Below the pieces are notes generated by a model, which was not told where the DNA came from, made no database searches, and worked only from the letters and a program-made list of their open reading frames with translations. This document shows, piece after piece, positions 57,238-64,000 of a stretch of 64,000 nucleotides of DNA (the first letter of the stretch is position 1; each line of letters starts with the position of its first letter). This DNA comes from Rhodocyclales bacterium. Lineage in GTDB: Bacteria; Pseudomonadota; Gammaproteobacteria; Burkholderiales; Rhodocyclaceae. The stretch covers positions 149,203 through 213,202 of the forward strand of contig JACRLX010000046.1 of NCBI GenBank assembly GCA_016235165.1. The letters are read 5' to 3'. A program made the translations under genes and the position numbers.

Positions 57238-58589
57238 GCACGACACCCGGCAGGCTACTCATCGTCGATGACGAAAAGGTTGCCCTGCGCAACCTCGAAC
57301 ACGTGATGAAGAAGGAGGGCTACGCGGTGGTCGCCACCCAAAGCGGCGGCAACGCGCTGGCCCATCTCGACAAGCAGGAATTCGACCTGGTGCTGACCGA
57401 CCTGCGCATGGAGAAGGTCGATGGCATGCAGATCCTGCAGAAGTGCCGCGCCAGCCACCCGGACACCGAGGTGATCCTGATCACCGGCTACGCCACGCTG
57501 GAGTCCGCCGTCGAGGCCATGAAGCACGGCGCCTACTACTACATCGCCAAGCCCTACCGGCTCGACGAGGTGCGCAAGGTGGTCGCCGAGGCCCTGGCCA
57601 AGGTCCGCCTGCGCCGCGAAAACCAGGCCCTGCGCGAGCAGGTCGAGAGTTACCAGGGCAAGGTGCGCATCATCACCCAGAACGCCGACATGCAGGGCCT
57701 GCTGGACATGGCGCGGCAGGTCGCGCCGACCGACTGCAACGTCCTGATCACCGGCGAATCCGGCACCGGCAAGGAATTGTTCGCCCGCTACCTGCACCAC
57801 CACAGCAAACGTGACGGCGGTCCCTTCGTCGCCATCAACTGCGGCGCCTTCAACGAGGAACTGCTGGCCAACGAACTGTTCGGCCACGTCAAGGGTGCCT
57901 TCACCGGCGCGCAGGGCGACAAGCCGGGCCTGATCGCCGCCGCCCACGGCGGCACACTGTTCCTCGACGAAATCACCGAAATGTCGCCGGCGATGCAGGT
58001 CAAGCTGCTACGCGTGCTGCAGGAGCGCGAAGTGCTGCCGCTGGGCGCGACGCGGCCGCAGGCGGTCGATGTCCGCGTCGTTGCCGCCACCAATCGCAAC
58101 GTGATCGAGATGGTCAAGGACGGCGGCTTCCGCCAGGACCTCTACTTCCGCCTCAACGTGGTGAACCTGCTGATCCCGCCCCTGTCACGACGCCGCGAGG
58201 ACATTCCGCTGCTGGCCTACCACTTCCTCAAGAAGTGCGCGGCGCGGATGGCCAAGCCGGTCACCGAAATTTCCGCCGAGGCACTGGAACTGCTCAAGGC
58301 CTACGATTTCCCGGGCAATGTGCGCGAACTGGAAAACATCATCGAGCGCGGCGTCGCCATCTGCAACGGAGTTCGCATCGAGGTGACCCAGCTTCCCGAC
58401 GACCTGCGCGAGCTGGCGATCCGCACCTTCCGCAAGAAAGAGGGCCGCCTGCCCTCGCTGGAGGAGCAGGAGCGCGACTACATCCGCTGGGTGCTCGCCG
58501 AAGCCGGCGGCAACCAGACGCTGGCGGCGCAGATCCTCGGCATCGATCGCGTTTCACTGTGGCGCAAGCTCAAGCGCTACGATCCGTAG
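57234..58589 (+). CDS. NtrC-family sigma-54-dependent response regulator
   Basis: The 451-residue protein has a receiver domain with the phospho-Asp in LVLTDLRMEKVDG (Asp 56), a central AAA+ domain with Walker A GESGTGKE (about 175), the sigma-54-contacting GAFTGA loop (about 220) and Walker B GGTLFLDEI. A C-terminal Fis-type helix-turn-helix (NQTLAAQILGIDRVSLWRKL) completes it. It must activate sigma-54 promoters, and two such promoters lie in this cluster. The start overlaps the kinase stop. The palindrome GTTGC-N5-GCAAC is the best candidate binding site. Confidence 0.95.
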   Translation: MSTTPGRLLIVDDEKVALRNLEHVMKKEGYAVVATQSGGNALAHLDKQEFDLVLTDLRMEKVDGMQILQKCRASHPDTEVILITGYATLESAVEAMKHGAYYYIAKPYRLDEVRKVVAEALAKVRLRRENQALREQVESYQGKVRIITQNADMQGLLDMARQVAPTDCNVLITGESGTGKELFARYLHHHSKRDGGPFVAINCGAFNEELLANELFGHVKGAFTGAQGDKPGLIAAAHGGTLFLDEITEMSPAMQVKLLRVLQEREVLPLGATRPQAVDVRVVAATNRNVIEMVKDGGFRQDLYFRLNVVNLLIPPLSRRREDIPLLAYHFLKKCAARMAKPVTEISAEALELLKAYDFPGNVRELENIIERGVAICNGVRIEVTQLPDDLRELAIRTFRKKEGRLPSLEEQERDYIRWVLAEAGGNQTLAAQILGIDRVSLWRKLKRYDP

Positions 58590-58727
58590 CGGCGCGGTCA
58601 GCGTTTTCTGCTGGCCCGCCTGCTACGCAGGGGCTTCATCACATGGAATGAGCGTGCCGCGGACATAGATCACCGTGATCACGGGATAACCCGGTTCTCT
58701 GAACCGCGCCGCCAGCAGGGATAAAAT

Positions 58728-58742
58728 GCTGCATTCTGCAAT
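58728..58742. promoter_or_regulatory. Degenerate palindrome, candidate regulator site 2
   Basis: GCTGC (58728-58732), ATTCT, GCAAT (58738-58742) matches the GTTGC-N5-GCAAC pattern with one mismatch per arm. It lies 63 bases before sulP 2. No good sigma-54 promoter was found between it and the gene; the nearest resemblance, TGGCCCG-CCTG-CTACG at 58612-58627, has two changes, including one in the -12 GC. GATAAAAT at 58720-58727 could be a -10 element. Confidence 0.45.
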
Positions 58743-58805
58743 GCCGGCGATGCGCGATGCAGCGGTCTTTCCGAGACCCCGCCGGCCGCCGGCCACGAGG
58801 TCCCG

Positions 58806-60935
58806 ATGTTTACCAATCCGCTGCTGCTGCGCCTGTTTCCCTTCCTTACCTGGTTTCCGATCAATGCCGCGATCCTGCGCGGCGACCTGATCGCCGGCAT
58901 CACCGGTGCCCTGGTGCTGGTCCCGAAGGCGATGGCCTATGCGCAGCTTTCCGGCCTGCCGGTGTATTACGGCCTCTACGTCGCCCTGGTACCCGCCATC
59001 CTTGGCGCCCTGTGGGGTTCCTCGCGCCAGCTCGCGACCGGCCCGGTGGCTATCATCTCGCTGATGACGGCGGCGGCGATCACGCCGCTGGCGGTGCCGT
59101 TCAGCGACGAATTCGTCGGCCTGGCGCTATTGCTGGCGTTACTGGTGGGCATCATCCAGTTGCTGCTGGGCGTGCTCAAGCTCGGCACCATCGTCAATTT
59201 CGTTTCCCACCCGGTGATCCTCGGCTTCATGAATGCCGCGGCGATCATCATCGCGCTGTCGCAGCTCGACATGCTGCTCGGCATTCCCAAGGGCCGCAGC
59301 GGCTCCTTCCTCGGGGACATCTGGGAGATGCTGGGCTACCTGCCGCAGACCCACCTGCCGACCCTGGCCATGTCGCTGTTCGCGCTGGCGCTGATGCTGG
59401 GCCTGAAGAAGGTCGCGGCGCTGTCCAAGCCCAGCGTGCTGATCGCCGTGGTGATCACCACCCTGGTGAGCTACTGGGTCGGTTTCGAGCAGAAGGCCAC
59501 GGCGCGGATCGAGCACATCGCCACCCCCGACGCCCGCCAACTGGTGTCCGAGTACGCCAGCGCCGACCAGGAAATCAAGAAGGCCATGGCCGAGTCCACC
59601 GCCAAGGGCTCGGCCCTGCGCGCCGCGGAGAAATCCGGCGACGTGCGCCTGGCCGCCGACCTGCGGCACCAGATCGACCTGCTCGGCATTTCCGCGCGCG
59701 CGCTGGAAGTGCAGAACCGAGCCCGCCTGGCGCAGATCAATCGCCTGAATTTCGAGCGCTCCAAAACGGACGGCGATGCGCCGGCGACGCTCTACGTTGC
59801 CGGCCGCACGCCGATCGGCGTGGAAACCGATGGCCGCGCCTGGCATATCAAGAAGCTGGAGAAGGGCGAGCTGCGCCTGATGGGTGGCGGCGACGTGGTC
59901 GGCAACATTCCCGCCGGCCTGCCATCGCTGAAGGTGCCCACGCTCGGCCTCGACGCCATCATGTCCCTGCTCGCGGCCGCGCTGGTCATCGCCCTGGTGG
60001 CCTTCATGGAATCCATCTCGATGGCCAAGGCGCTGGCGGCCCAGACCAAGCAGCGCCTGGACCCGAACCAGGAACTGATCGGCCAGGGGCTGGCCAACAT
60101 CGGCGGCGCCTTCTTCCAGTCCTATCCGGCCACCGGGTCCTTTACCGGCTCGGCGATCAACCTGCAGGCCGGCGCGAAGACCGGCTTCGCCATGGTCTTC
60201 AACGGCCTCTTCGTCGCCGTCACCCTGCTGTTCCTGACCGCCTACCTCTACCACCTGCCGAAGGCCGTGCTGGCGGTGATCATCCTGCTTGCCGTGACCA
60301 GCCTGATCACGCCGGCGGCGCTCAAGCACACCTGGCAGGCCAGTCGCGCCGATGGCATGGTCGCCGCGGTGACCTTCTTCGTCACGCTGATCGCCGCGCC
60401 CCATCTGGATAAGGGCATCATCGTCGGCGCCGGCCTGGCCCTGGTGCTCTTCCTCTACCAGACCATGAAGCCACGCGTCGCCATCCTCGGCCGCTTTGAT
60501 GACGGCACGCTGCGCGACGCCAAGCTGCACAAGCTGCCGGCCTCGAAGGTCGTCACGGTGGTGCGCTTCGACGGCCGGCTCTACTTCGCCAACGTGTCGT
60601 ATTTCGAGGACGCGGTGCTCAACGCCGTGGCCGAGAACCCCGAGGCGCCCTATGTGCTGATCGTCGGCGACGGCATCAACGACATCGACGCCTCGGGCGA
60701 GGAGGTGATTCACCATCTTGTCGAGCGGCTCAATGACAACGGCACGGTGGTGCTGTTTTCCGGCCTGAAGAAGCAGGTGATCGACGTCATGCGCGCCACC
60801 GGGCTATGGGAAATCATCGGCGCGGGACGCTTCCACTCGACCACCGACCAGGCCCTGGGATCCATCTTTGCGCGCCCCGAATACGCGGGCGAAGATGATC
60901 CGTTGAAACCGGCATTGCGACCGGTAGCGAGCTGA
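58806..60935 (+). CDS. SulP anion transporter 2 with inserted polar domain
   Basis: The 709-residue protein is a paralogue of SulP 1: same N-terminus style (LFPFLTWFPINAAILRGDLI), core VPKAMAYAQLSGLPVYYGLY, FMESISMAKALAAQTKQRLD and GQGLANIGGAFFQSYPATGS, and a STAS end with INDIDASGEEVIHHLV and FSGLKKQVIDVMRATG. The same insert lies at about residues 227-362 (59484-59891): mostly charged helix (ASADQEIKKAMAESTAKGSA) followed by a short beta-like part (VAGRTPIGVETDGRAWHIKK). The family normally has only a short loop there. Insert length is conserved with SulP 1, but its sequence is much less so than the membrane core. Confidence 0.93.
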   Translation: MFTNPLLLRLFPFLTWFPINAAILRGDLIAGITGALVLVPKAMAYAQLSGLPVYYGLYVALVPAILGALWGSSRQLATGPVAIISLMTAAAITPLAVPFSDEFVGLALLLALLVGIIQLLLGVLKLGTIVNFVSHPVILGFMNAAAIIIALSQLDMLLGIPKGRSGSFLGDIWEMLGYLPQTHLPTLAMSLFALALMLGLKKVAALSKPSVLIAVVITTLVSYWVGFEQKATARIEHIATPDARQLVSEYASADQEIKKAMAESTAKGSALRAAEKSGDVRLAADLRHQIDLLGISARALEVQNRARLAQINRLNFERSKTDGDAPATLYVAGRTPIGVETDGRAWHIKKLEKGELRLMGGGDVVGNIPAGLPSLKVPTLGLDAIMSLLAAALVIALVAFMESISMAKALAAQTKQRLDPNQELIGQGLANIGGAFFQSYPATGSFTGSAINLQAGAKTGFAMVFNGLFVAVTLLFLTAYLYHLPKAVLAVIILLAVTSLITPAALKHTWQASRADGMVAAVTFFVTLIAAPHLDKGIIVGAGLALVLFLYQTMKPRVAILGRFDDGTLRDAKLHKLPASKVVTVVRFDGRLYFANVSYFEDAVLNAVAENPEAPYVLIVGDGINDIDASGEEVIHHLVERLNDNGTVVLFSGLKKQVIDVMRATGLWEIIGAGRFHSTTDQALGSIFARPEYAGEDDPLKPALRPVAS

Positions 60936-60971
60936 ACGCCGGCGCCTACGCAACGGCGATCTGCCGGAGCA

Positions 60972-60988
60972 TGTTGCACTTAGCAACA
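60972..60988. promoter_or_regulatory. Palindrome TGTTGC-N5-GCAACA, candidate regulator site 3
   Basis: TGTTGC (60972-60977), ACTTA, GCAACA (60983-60988) is a perfect inverted repeat. It lies about 84 bases upstream of the sigma-54 promoter at 61063, the usual distance for an enhancer. A further GCAACA half-site is at 61012. The arms and spacing match the site at 55706. Confidence 0.75.
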
Positions 60989-61062
60989 CGCTGATGCGTA
61001 CCCGCGATCCAGCAACAAGAATAAGTCCTTCAATTTCATTGAGTTGGCCTGCCACCATGGCG

Positions 61063-61078
61063 TGGCACGGCATCTGCG
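61063..61078 (+). promoter_or_regulatory. Sigma-54 promoter upstream of the small peptide and SulP 3
   Basis: TGGCACG-GCAT-CTGCG has the invariant GG and GC 10 bases apart and a perfect TGGCACG half. It is the same variant as the promoter at 55530. Transcription would begin near 61089, before the 40-residue ORF and sulP 3. Confidence 0.82.
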
Positions 61079-61114
61079 TAGCAAGCCTTGACGGCATAGA
61101 CAAGGCAGGCACAC

Positions 61115-61237
61115 ATGAAATCTCTATTGCAGGCGCTGACGCTCGCGATCACCCGCGTCGCTCGCAAGGACATCGGCAGCGGCATCCTGACGCGCGAAAA
61201 GGAACGGCGGCTCAGGGCCTTCCTCTCCGGTCACTGA
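61115..61237 (+). CDS. Possible 40-residue peptide between sigma-54 promoter and SulP 3
   Basis: ATG 61115 opens a 40-codon frame (MKSLLQALTLAITRVARKDI, then a basic Arg/Lys/Glu-rich half) ending at TGA 61235-61237. It begins about 26 bases after the predicted transcription start and has a purine-rich AAGGCAGG upstream. An amphipathic N-terminal helix with a basic tail could be a small membrane-associated protein. It could also be a chance frame in a leader. It lies 55 bases before sulP 3. I do not recognise a family. Confidence 0.45.
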   Translation: MKSLLQALTLAITRVARKDIGSGILTREKERRLRAFLSGH

Positions 61238-61292
61238 CGCAGCAGCGCGGGCGCCAACAGGCGCGAGCCGCCGCGCGAAGCGGAGGGCGCGC

Positions 61293-63860
61293 ATGACGCC
61301 GCACACCCGGCTCGTGTTGAGCAGACTCTTCCCTTTCCTGTCCTGGTGGCCGCTGGTCAAGCGCCGCACGCTGCGCGACGACCTGCTCGCCGGACTCACC
61401 GGCGCCCTGATCGTCCTGCCGCAGGGCGTCGCCTTCGCCACCATCGCCGGCCTGCCGCCGCAGTACGGCCTGTACGCGGCCATGGTGCCGGCCGTCGTCG
61501 CCGCCTTGTTCGGTTCGAGCTGGCACCTGGTCTCCGGGCCGACGACGGCAATCTCGATCGCCATTTACGGCGCCATCCACCACCTCGCCGAACCCGGCAC
61601 CCCGCAGTACGTCGGCCTGATCCTCACCCTGACGCTGCAAGTCGGGATTTTCCAGGTGGCACTGGGCATGGCGCGCATGGGTGCGCTGGTGAATTTCATT
61701 TCCCATACCGTGGTCATCGGCTTCACCACCGGCGCCGCAGTGCTGATCGCGGCGAGCCAGATCCGCGCCTTCTTCGGCGTCGAGATCGCGCGCGGCCTGC
61801 CCTTCTACGAAGTCCTCCACCAGTTCGCGCTGCAGCTCGATCACATCAACCCCTGGGTCACCGGGGTCGGCATCGCCACGCTGGCGGCCGGCGTGGCCAC
61901 CCGCCGCTGGTGGAAGAAATTCCCCTACATGATCGCGGCGATGCTGGCCGGCAGCCTCGTCGCCGTCGCCATCAACGCCCTGATCGGGCAGGGGACGACC
62001 GGCATCCGCACCGTCGGCGCGCTGCCGGCGGGCCTGCCGCCGCTGTCGCTGCCGGATTTCTCGCTAGCCGCGCTGAAGAAGACCTTCGGCCCGGCGCTGG
62101 TGATCACCATGCTGGCGCTGACCGAGGCCGTGTCGATCGCCCGTGCCATCGCCGTGCGTTCGGAACAGCGCTTCGACGGCAACCAGGAGTTCATCGGCCA
62201 GGGGCTGTCGAACATCGCCGGCGCCTTTTTCTCGGGCTATGCGTCTTCGGGATCGTTCAACCGTTCGGGGGTCAATTTCGAAGCCGGCGCGCGCACGCCC
62301 ATGGCGACGATCTTCGCGTCGATCTTCCTGCTGCTGATCCTGCTCGCCGTCGCGCCGCTGGCCGCCTACCTGCCCCACGCGGCAATGGCAGGCATCCTGT
62401 TCCTGGTCGCCTGGGGCCTGATCGACTTCCACCATATCCGCTCGATCTGGCGCACCAGCAGGCAGGAGGCGGCGGTGCTGTGGGTCACCATCACAGGCAC
62501 GCTGCTCAATCTCGAAGCCGGCATCGTCGCCGGCGTGCTGCTCTCCTTGCTGCTCTACCTGAACCGCACCTCGAAGCCGGGCATCGAACCCATGGTGCCG
62601 ATCGAGGATGGCGGCGGCTACCACTTCGTCGACGCGCGCGGCAAGGCCGAATGCCCGCAACTGCGCATCGTGCGCATCAACGGCTCGGCCTACTTCGGCG
62701 CCGTCGACCACATCCAGAATGCCCTGCAGCAGATCGACGTCGACAATCCGCGGCAGAAGTCGGTACTGGTCGTTTCGCTGGGGATGAACTTCATCGACGT
62801 CGCCGGTGCCGAGATGTTCGCCCAGGAGGCCAGGCGGCGCAAGCGCCTCGGCGGCGGACTTTACTTCTATCGACTCAAGGATGAGCCCTACCGGTTGCTG
62901 CGCCAGGGCAACTACGTGCACGAAATCGGCGAAGGCGCCTTCTTCCCGGTGAAGTCGAAACCCACCGAAGCGCTCTACTGGACGCTCGACCCCGATGTCT
63001 GCCGTCATTGCAGAAGCCGGATTTTCGCCGCCTGCCATGGCGGCCGTTTGCCCGATGGCGAACGCCGCCTGCGCCTGCTGCTCGCCGCCGGCGGCGACAC
63101 GGCAGGCTATCCGACGGCCACCGCGATAGCCCTCGCCCGAGCCCTGGGCGTGGCACTCGACGTCGTCGCCCTGCGCGAAGCCGGGGAAGACGAGGACAGT
63201 TTCGGCGAACGATTGTCGGCGGTTCAGCGACTGGCCATCGCCGCCGACGTGCCGACGGACTTCCACCGCCGCCACGGCAAGGGCCTCGCGGCCGGAATCC
63301 ACGAAGTTGCGATCGAAACCGACGCGCAGCTCCTGGTGGTCGGGCGCAGCGCAGGGGCGAAGGCGGCGGGGGCCGGCGATGCCGACACGCGGCGCATCGT
63401 CGCCGAGGCGCCCTGCAATGTCCTGGTGATCCCCGAGCACGGCGTACTCTGCTCGCGTCGCATCCTGGTTGCCTTCGACGGCAGCCCGGCGGCGCATTAT
63501 GCCGTCGGATTCGCACTGCAACTGGCGAAGCCGATGCGCCTGCCGCTGACGCTGCTCTCCGCCGTCGACCGCGCAGGGGACCTGCCGACAGCGATTGCCG
63601 AGGATGTCGAACTCGCACTGGCCACGGCCAGGATGGAGGGCGTGGCTGCCGAACACTTCGTTCGCCGCGGACGCATCGCCGATTCGATTCTCGCCGCCGC
63701 CGCCGAGCATGACGCCGACCTGATCGTGCTCTACCGCCATGCCCGCAGCCGTCTCGGCCGCACACTGATGGGCAGCGTCAGCAACGAGGTTCTGGAGCGC
63801 GCCACGGTTCCGGTGCTGCTCTGCGGCGGCGAGAAGCGCGTCGGCAGTGAAACCGGCTAA
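61293..63860 (+). CDS. SulP anion transporter 3 fused to two universal stress domains
   Basis: The 855-residue protein has a SulP core (about 1-435: VLPQGVAFATIAGLPPQYGL, SHTVVIGFTTGAAVLIAASQ, TEAVSIARAIAVRSEQRFDG and SGYASSGSFNRSGVNFEAGA) and a STAS domain (about 445-560, MNFIDVAGAEMFAQEA). A linker with CRHCRSR (about 568) and two Usp domains follow (about 590-715 and 718-850). The second Usp has the ATP-loop pattern (RLGRTLMGSVSNEV); the first looks degenerate (VVGRSAGAKAAG). It lacks the insert of SulP 1 and 2. The tail may let nucleotide levels gate transport. Start ATG 61293, GGAGGGC upstream. Confidence 0.93.
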   Translation: MTPHTRLVLSRLFPFLSWWPLVKRRTLRDDLLAGLTGALIVLPQGVAFATIAGLPPQYGLYAAMVPAVVAALFGSSWHLVSGPTTAISIAIYGAIHHLAEPGTPQYVGLILTLTLQVGIFQVALGMARMGALVNFISHTVVIGFTTGAAVLIAASQIRAFFGVEIARGLPFYEVLHQFALQLDHINPWVTGVGIATLAAGVATRRWWKKFPYMIAAMLAGSLVAVAINALIGQGTTGIRTVGALPAGLPPLSLPDFSLAALKKTFGPALVITMLALTEAVSIARAIAVRSEQRFDGNQEFIGQGLSNIAGAFFSGYASSGSFNRSGVNFEAGARTPMATIFASIFLLLILLAVAPLAAYLPHAAMAGILFLVAWGLIDFHHIRSIWRTSRQEAAVLWVTITGTLLNLEAGIVAGVLLSLLLYLNRTSKPGIEPMVPIEDGGGYHFVDARGKAECPQLRIVRINGSAYFGAVDHIQNALQQIDVDNPRQKSVLVVSLGMNFIDVAGAEMFAQEARRRKRLGGGLYFYRLKDEPYRLLRQGNYVHEIGEGAFFPVKSKPTEALYWTLDPDVCRHCRSRIFAACHGGRLPDGERRLRLLLAAGGDTAGYPTATAIALARALGVALDVVALREAGEDEDSFGERLSAVQRLAIAADVPTDFHRRHGKGLAAGIHEVAIETDAQLLVVGRSAGAKAAGAGDADTRRIVAEAPCNVLVIPEHGVLCSRRILVAFDGSPAAHYAVGFALQLAKPMRLPLTLLSAVDRAGDLPTAIAEDVELALATARMEGVAAEHFVRRGRIADSILAAAAEHDADLIVLYRHARSRLGRTLMGSVSNEVLERATVPVLLCGGEKRVGSETG

Positions 63861-64000
63861 CCCGGATATTTCACAGGCCCGTGAAGGAGTGGCCGGGAGA
63901 TATGGGTAACGGATAGAGTTGGGTGCCGCCAAGGCGAGCTGATCGAATTTTGATCAATCTGGCGAATTCTGGACGGACCACCCCCAACCCCCGATGATCA
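63861..64000. other. Non-coding end of window with nested inverted repeats
   Basis: After the SulP 3 stop, CCCGG (63861-63865) with CCGGG (63893-63897) encloses TTCAC (63870-63874) with GTGAA (63881-63885). Further on TGATC (63940-63944) and GATCA (63952-63956) form a palindrome. No ORF begins here. This could be a terminator region or the outer end of an insertion sequence whose body lies past base 64000; neither can be decided from the window. Confidence 0.35.

Noticed and set aside
58612..58627. Sigma-54 promoter for sulP 2 (TGGCCCG-CCTG-CTACG)
   Set aside because: The essential -12 GC is changed to AC and it lies far upstream, before the palindrome; too weak to annotate.

Overview
The window looks like a chromosomal segment from a high-GC betaproteobacterium, probably near Rhodocyclales/Nitrosomonadales. 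This is inferred from gene content and order: rsmI/yraN/gmhA/dolP/rfaE2, MFS-ssb beside uvrA, a FimT-PilVWXY1E minor-pilin operon, tandem cytochrome b561-YceI genes, and GlcDEF glycolate oxidase. No rRNA, tRNA, CRISPR array or transposase gene was seen. Genes are tightly packed, with many 4-base ATGA or GTGA overlaps, so most runs can be read as operons.

Layout. 1-3.0 kb: rRNA modification (rsmI), yraN, a HIRAN protein, and heptose/outer-membrane genes (gmhA, dolP, rfaE2). 3.0-13.3 kb: a membrane-anchored TAXI binding protein, ssb-MFS, a VapBC-type toxin-antitoxin pair, a large BarA-like hybrid kinase, and uvrA. 13.3-20.7 kb: a TPR/HupE pair, two secreted Lys/Glu-rich peptides, PntAB transhydrogenase and CorA. 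20.7-28.6 kb: one leftward operon, hyi-ttuD-glcD-glcE-glcF-acyl-CoA synthetase-small ORF, for glycolate, glyoxylate and glycerate metabolism. 28.6-34.9 kb: a 41-bp tandem palindromic repeat, b561/YceI genes, then a leftward group of poorly known genes that includes an HTH-[2Fe-2S]-flavin reductase fusion. 35-42.5 kb: the minor pilin operon with an unusual PilY1. 42.6-45.7 kb: a NarX-type two-component system and lldD.

The most unusual region is 45.7-63.9 kb. A six-gene complex-I/hydrogenase-4-like module (hyfBCEFGI type) has a large subunit in which all four nickel-iron cysteines are replaced, so it resembles the Ehr (Ech-hydrogenase-related) complexes and not a hydrogenase. It lies downstream of a usp-sulP unit in the same orientation. 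A divergent NtrC-type sensor kinase/sigma-54 activator pair and two more SulP transporters follow. Two SulP proteins carry a roughly 140-residue polar, partly coiled-coil insert inside the membrane domain. The third is fused to two universal-stress-protein domains.

The same cluster contains two matching sigma-54 promoters (TGGCACG-N4-CTGCG), one before usp-sulP and one before the third SulP unit. A palindrome GTTGC-N5-GCAAC lies upstream of these promoters, and a degenerate copy lies upstream of the second SulP gene. Together these suggest one regulon in which the two-component system controls SulP anion transport and perhaps the proton-pumping-type complex; the transported anion and the signal are unknown. 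A separate dispersed short element (AAAGTCGGCGCY-N6-ACGGCG) occurs at least six times, several times inside coding sequence and in lengths that are multiples of three.
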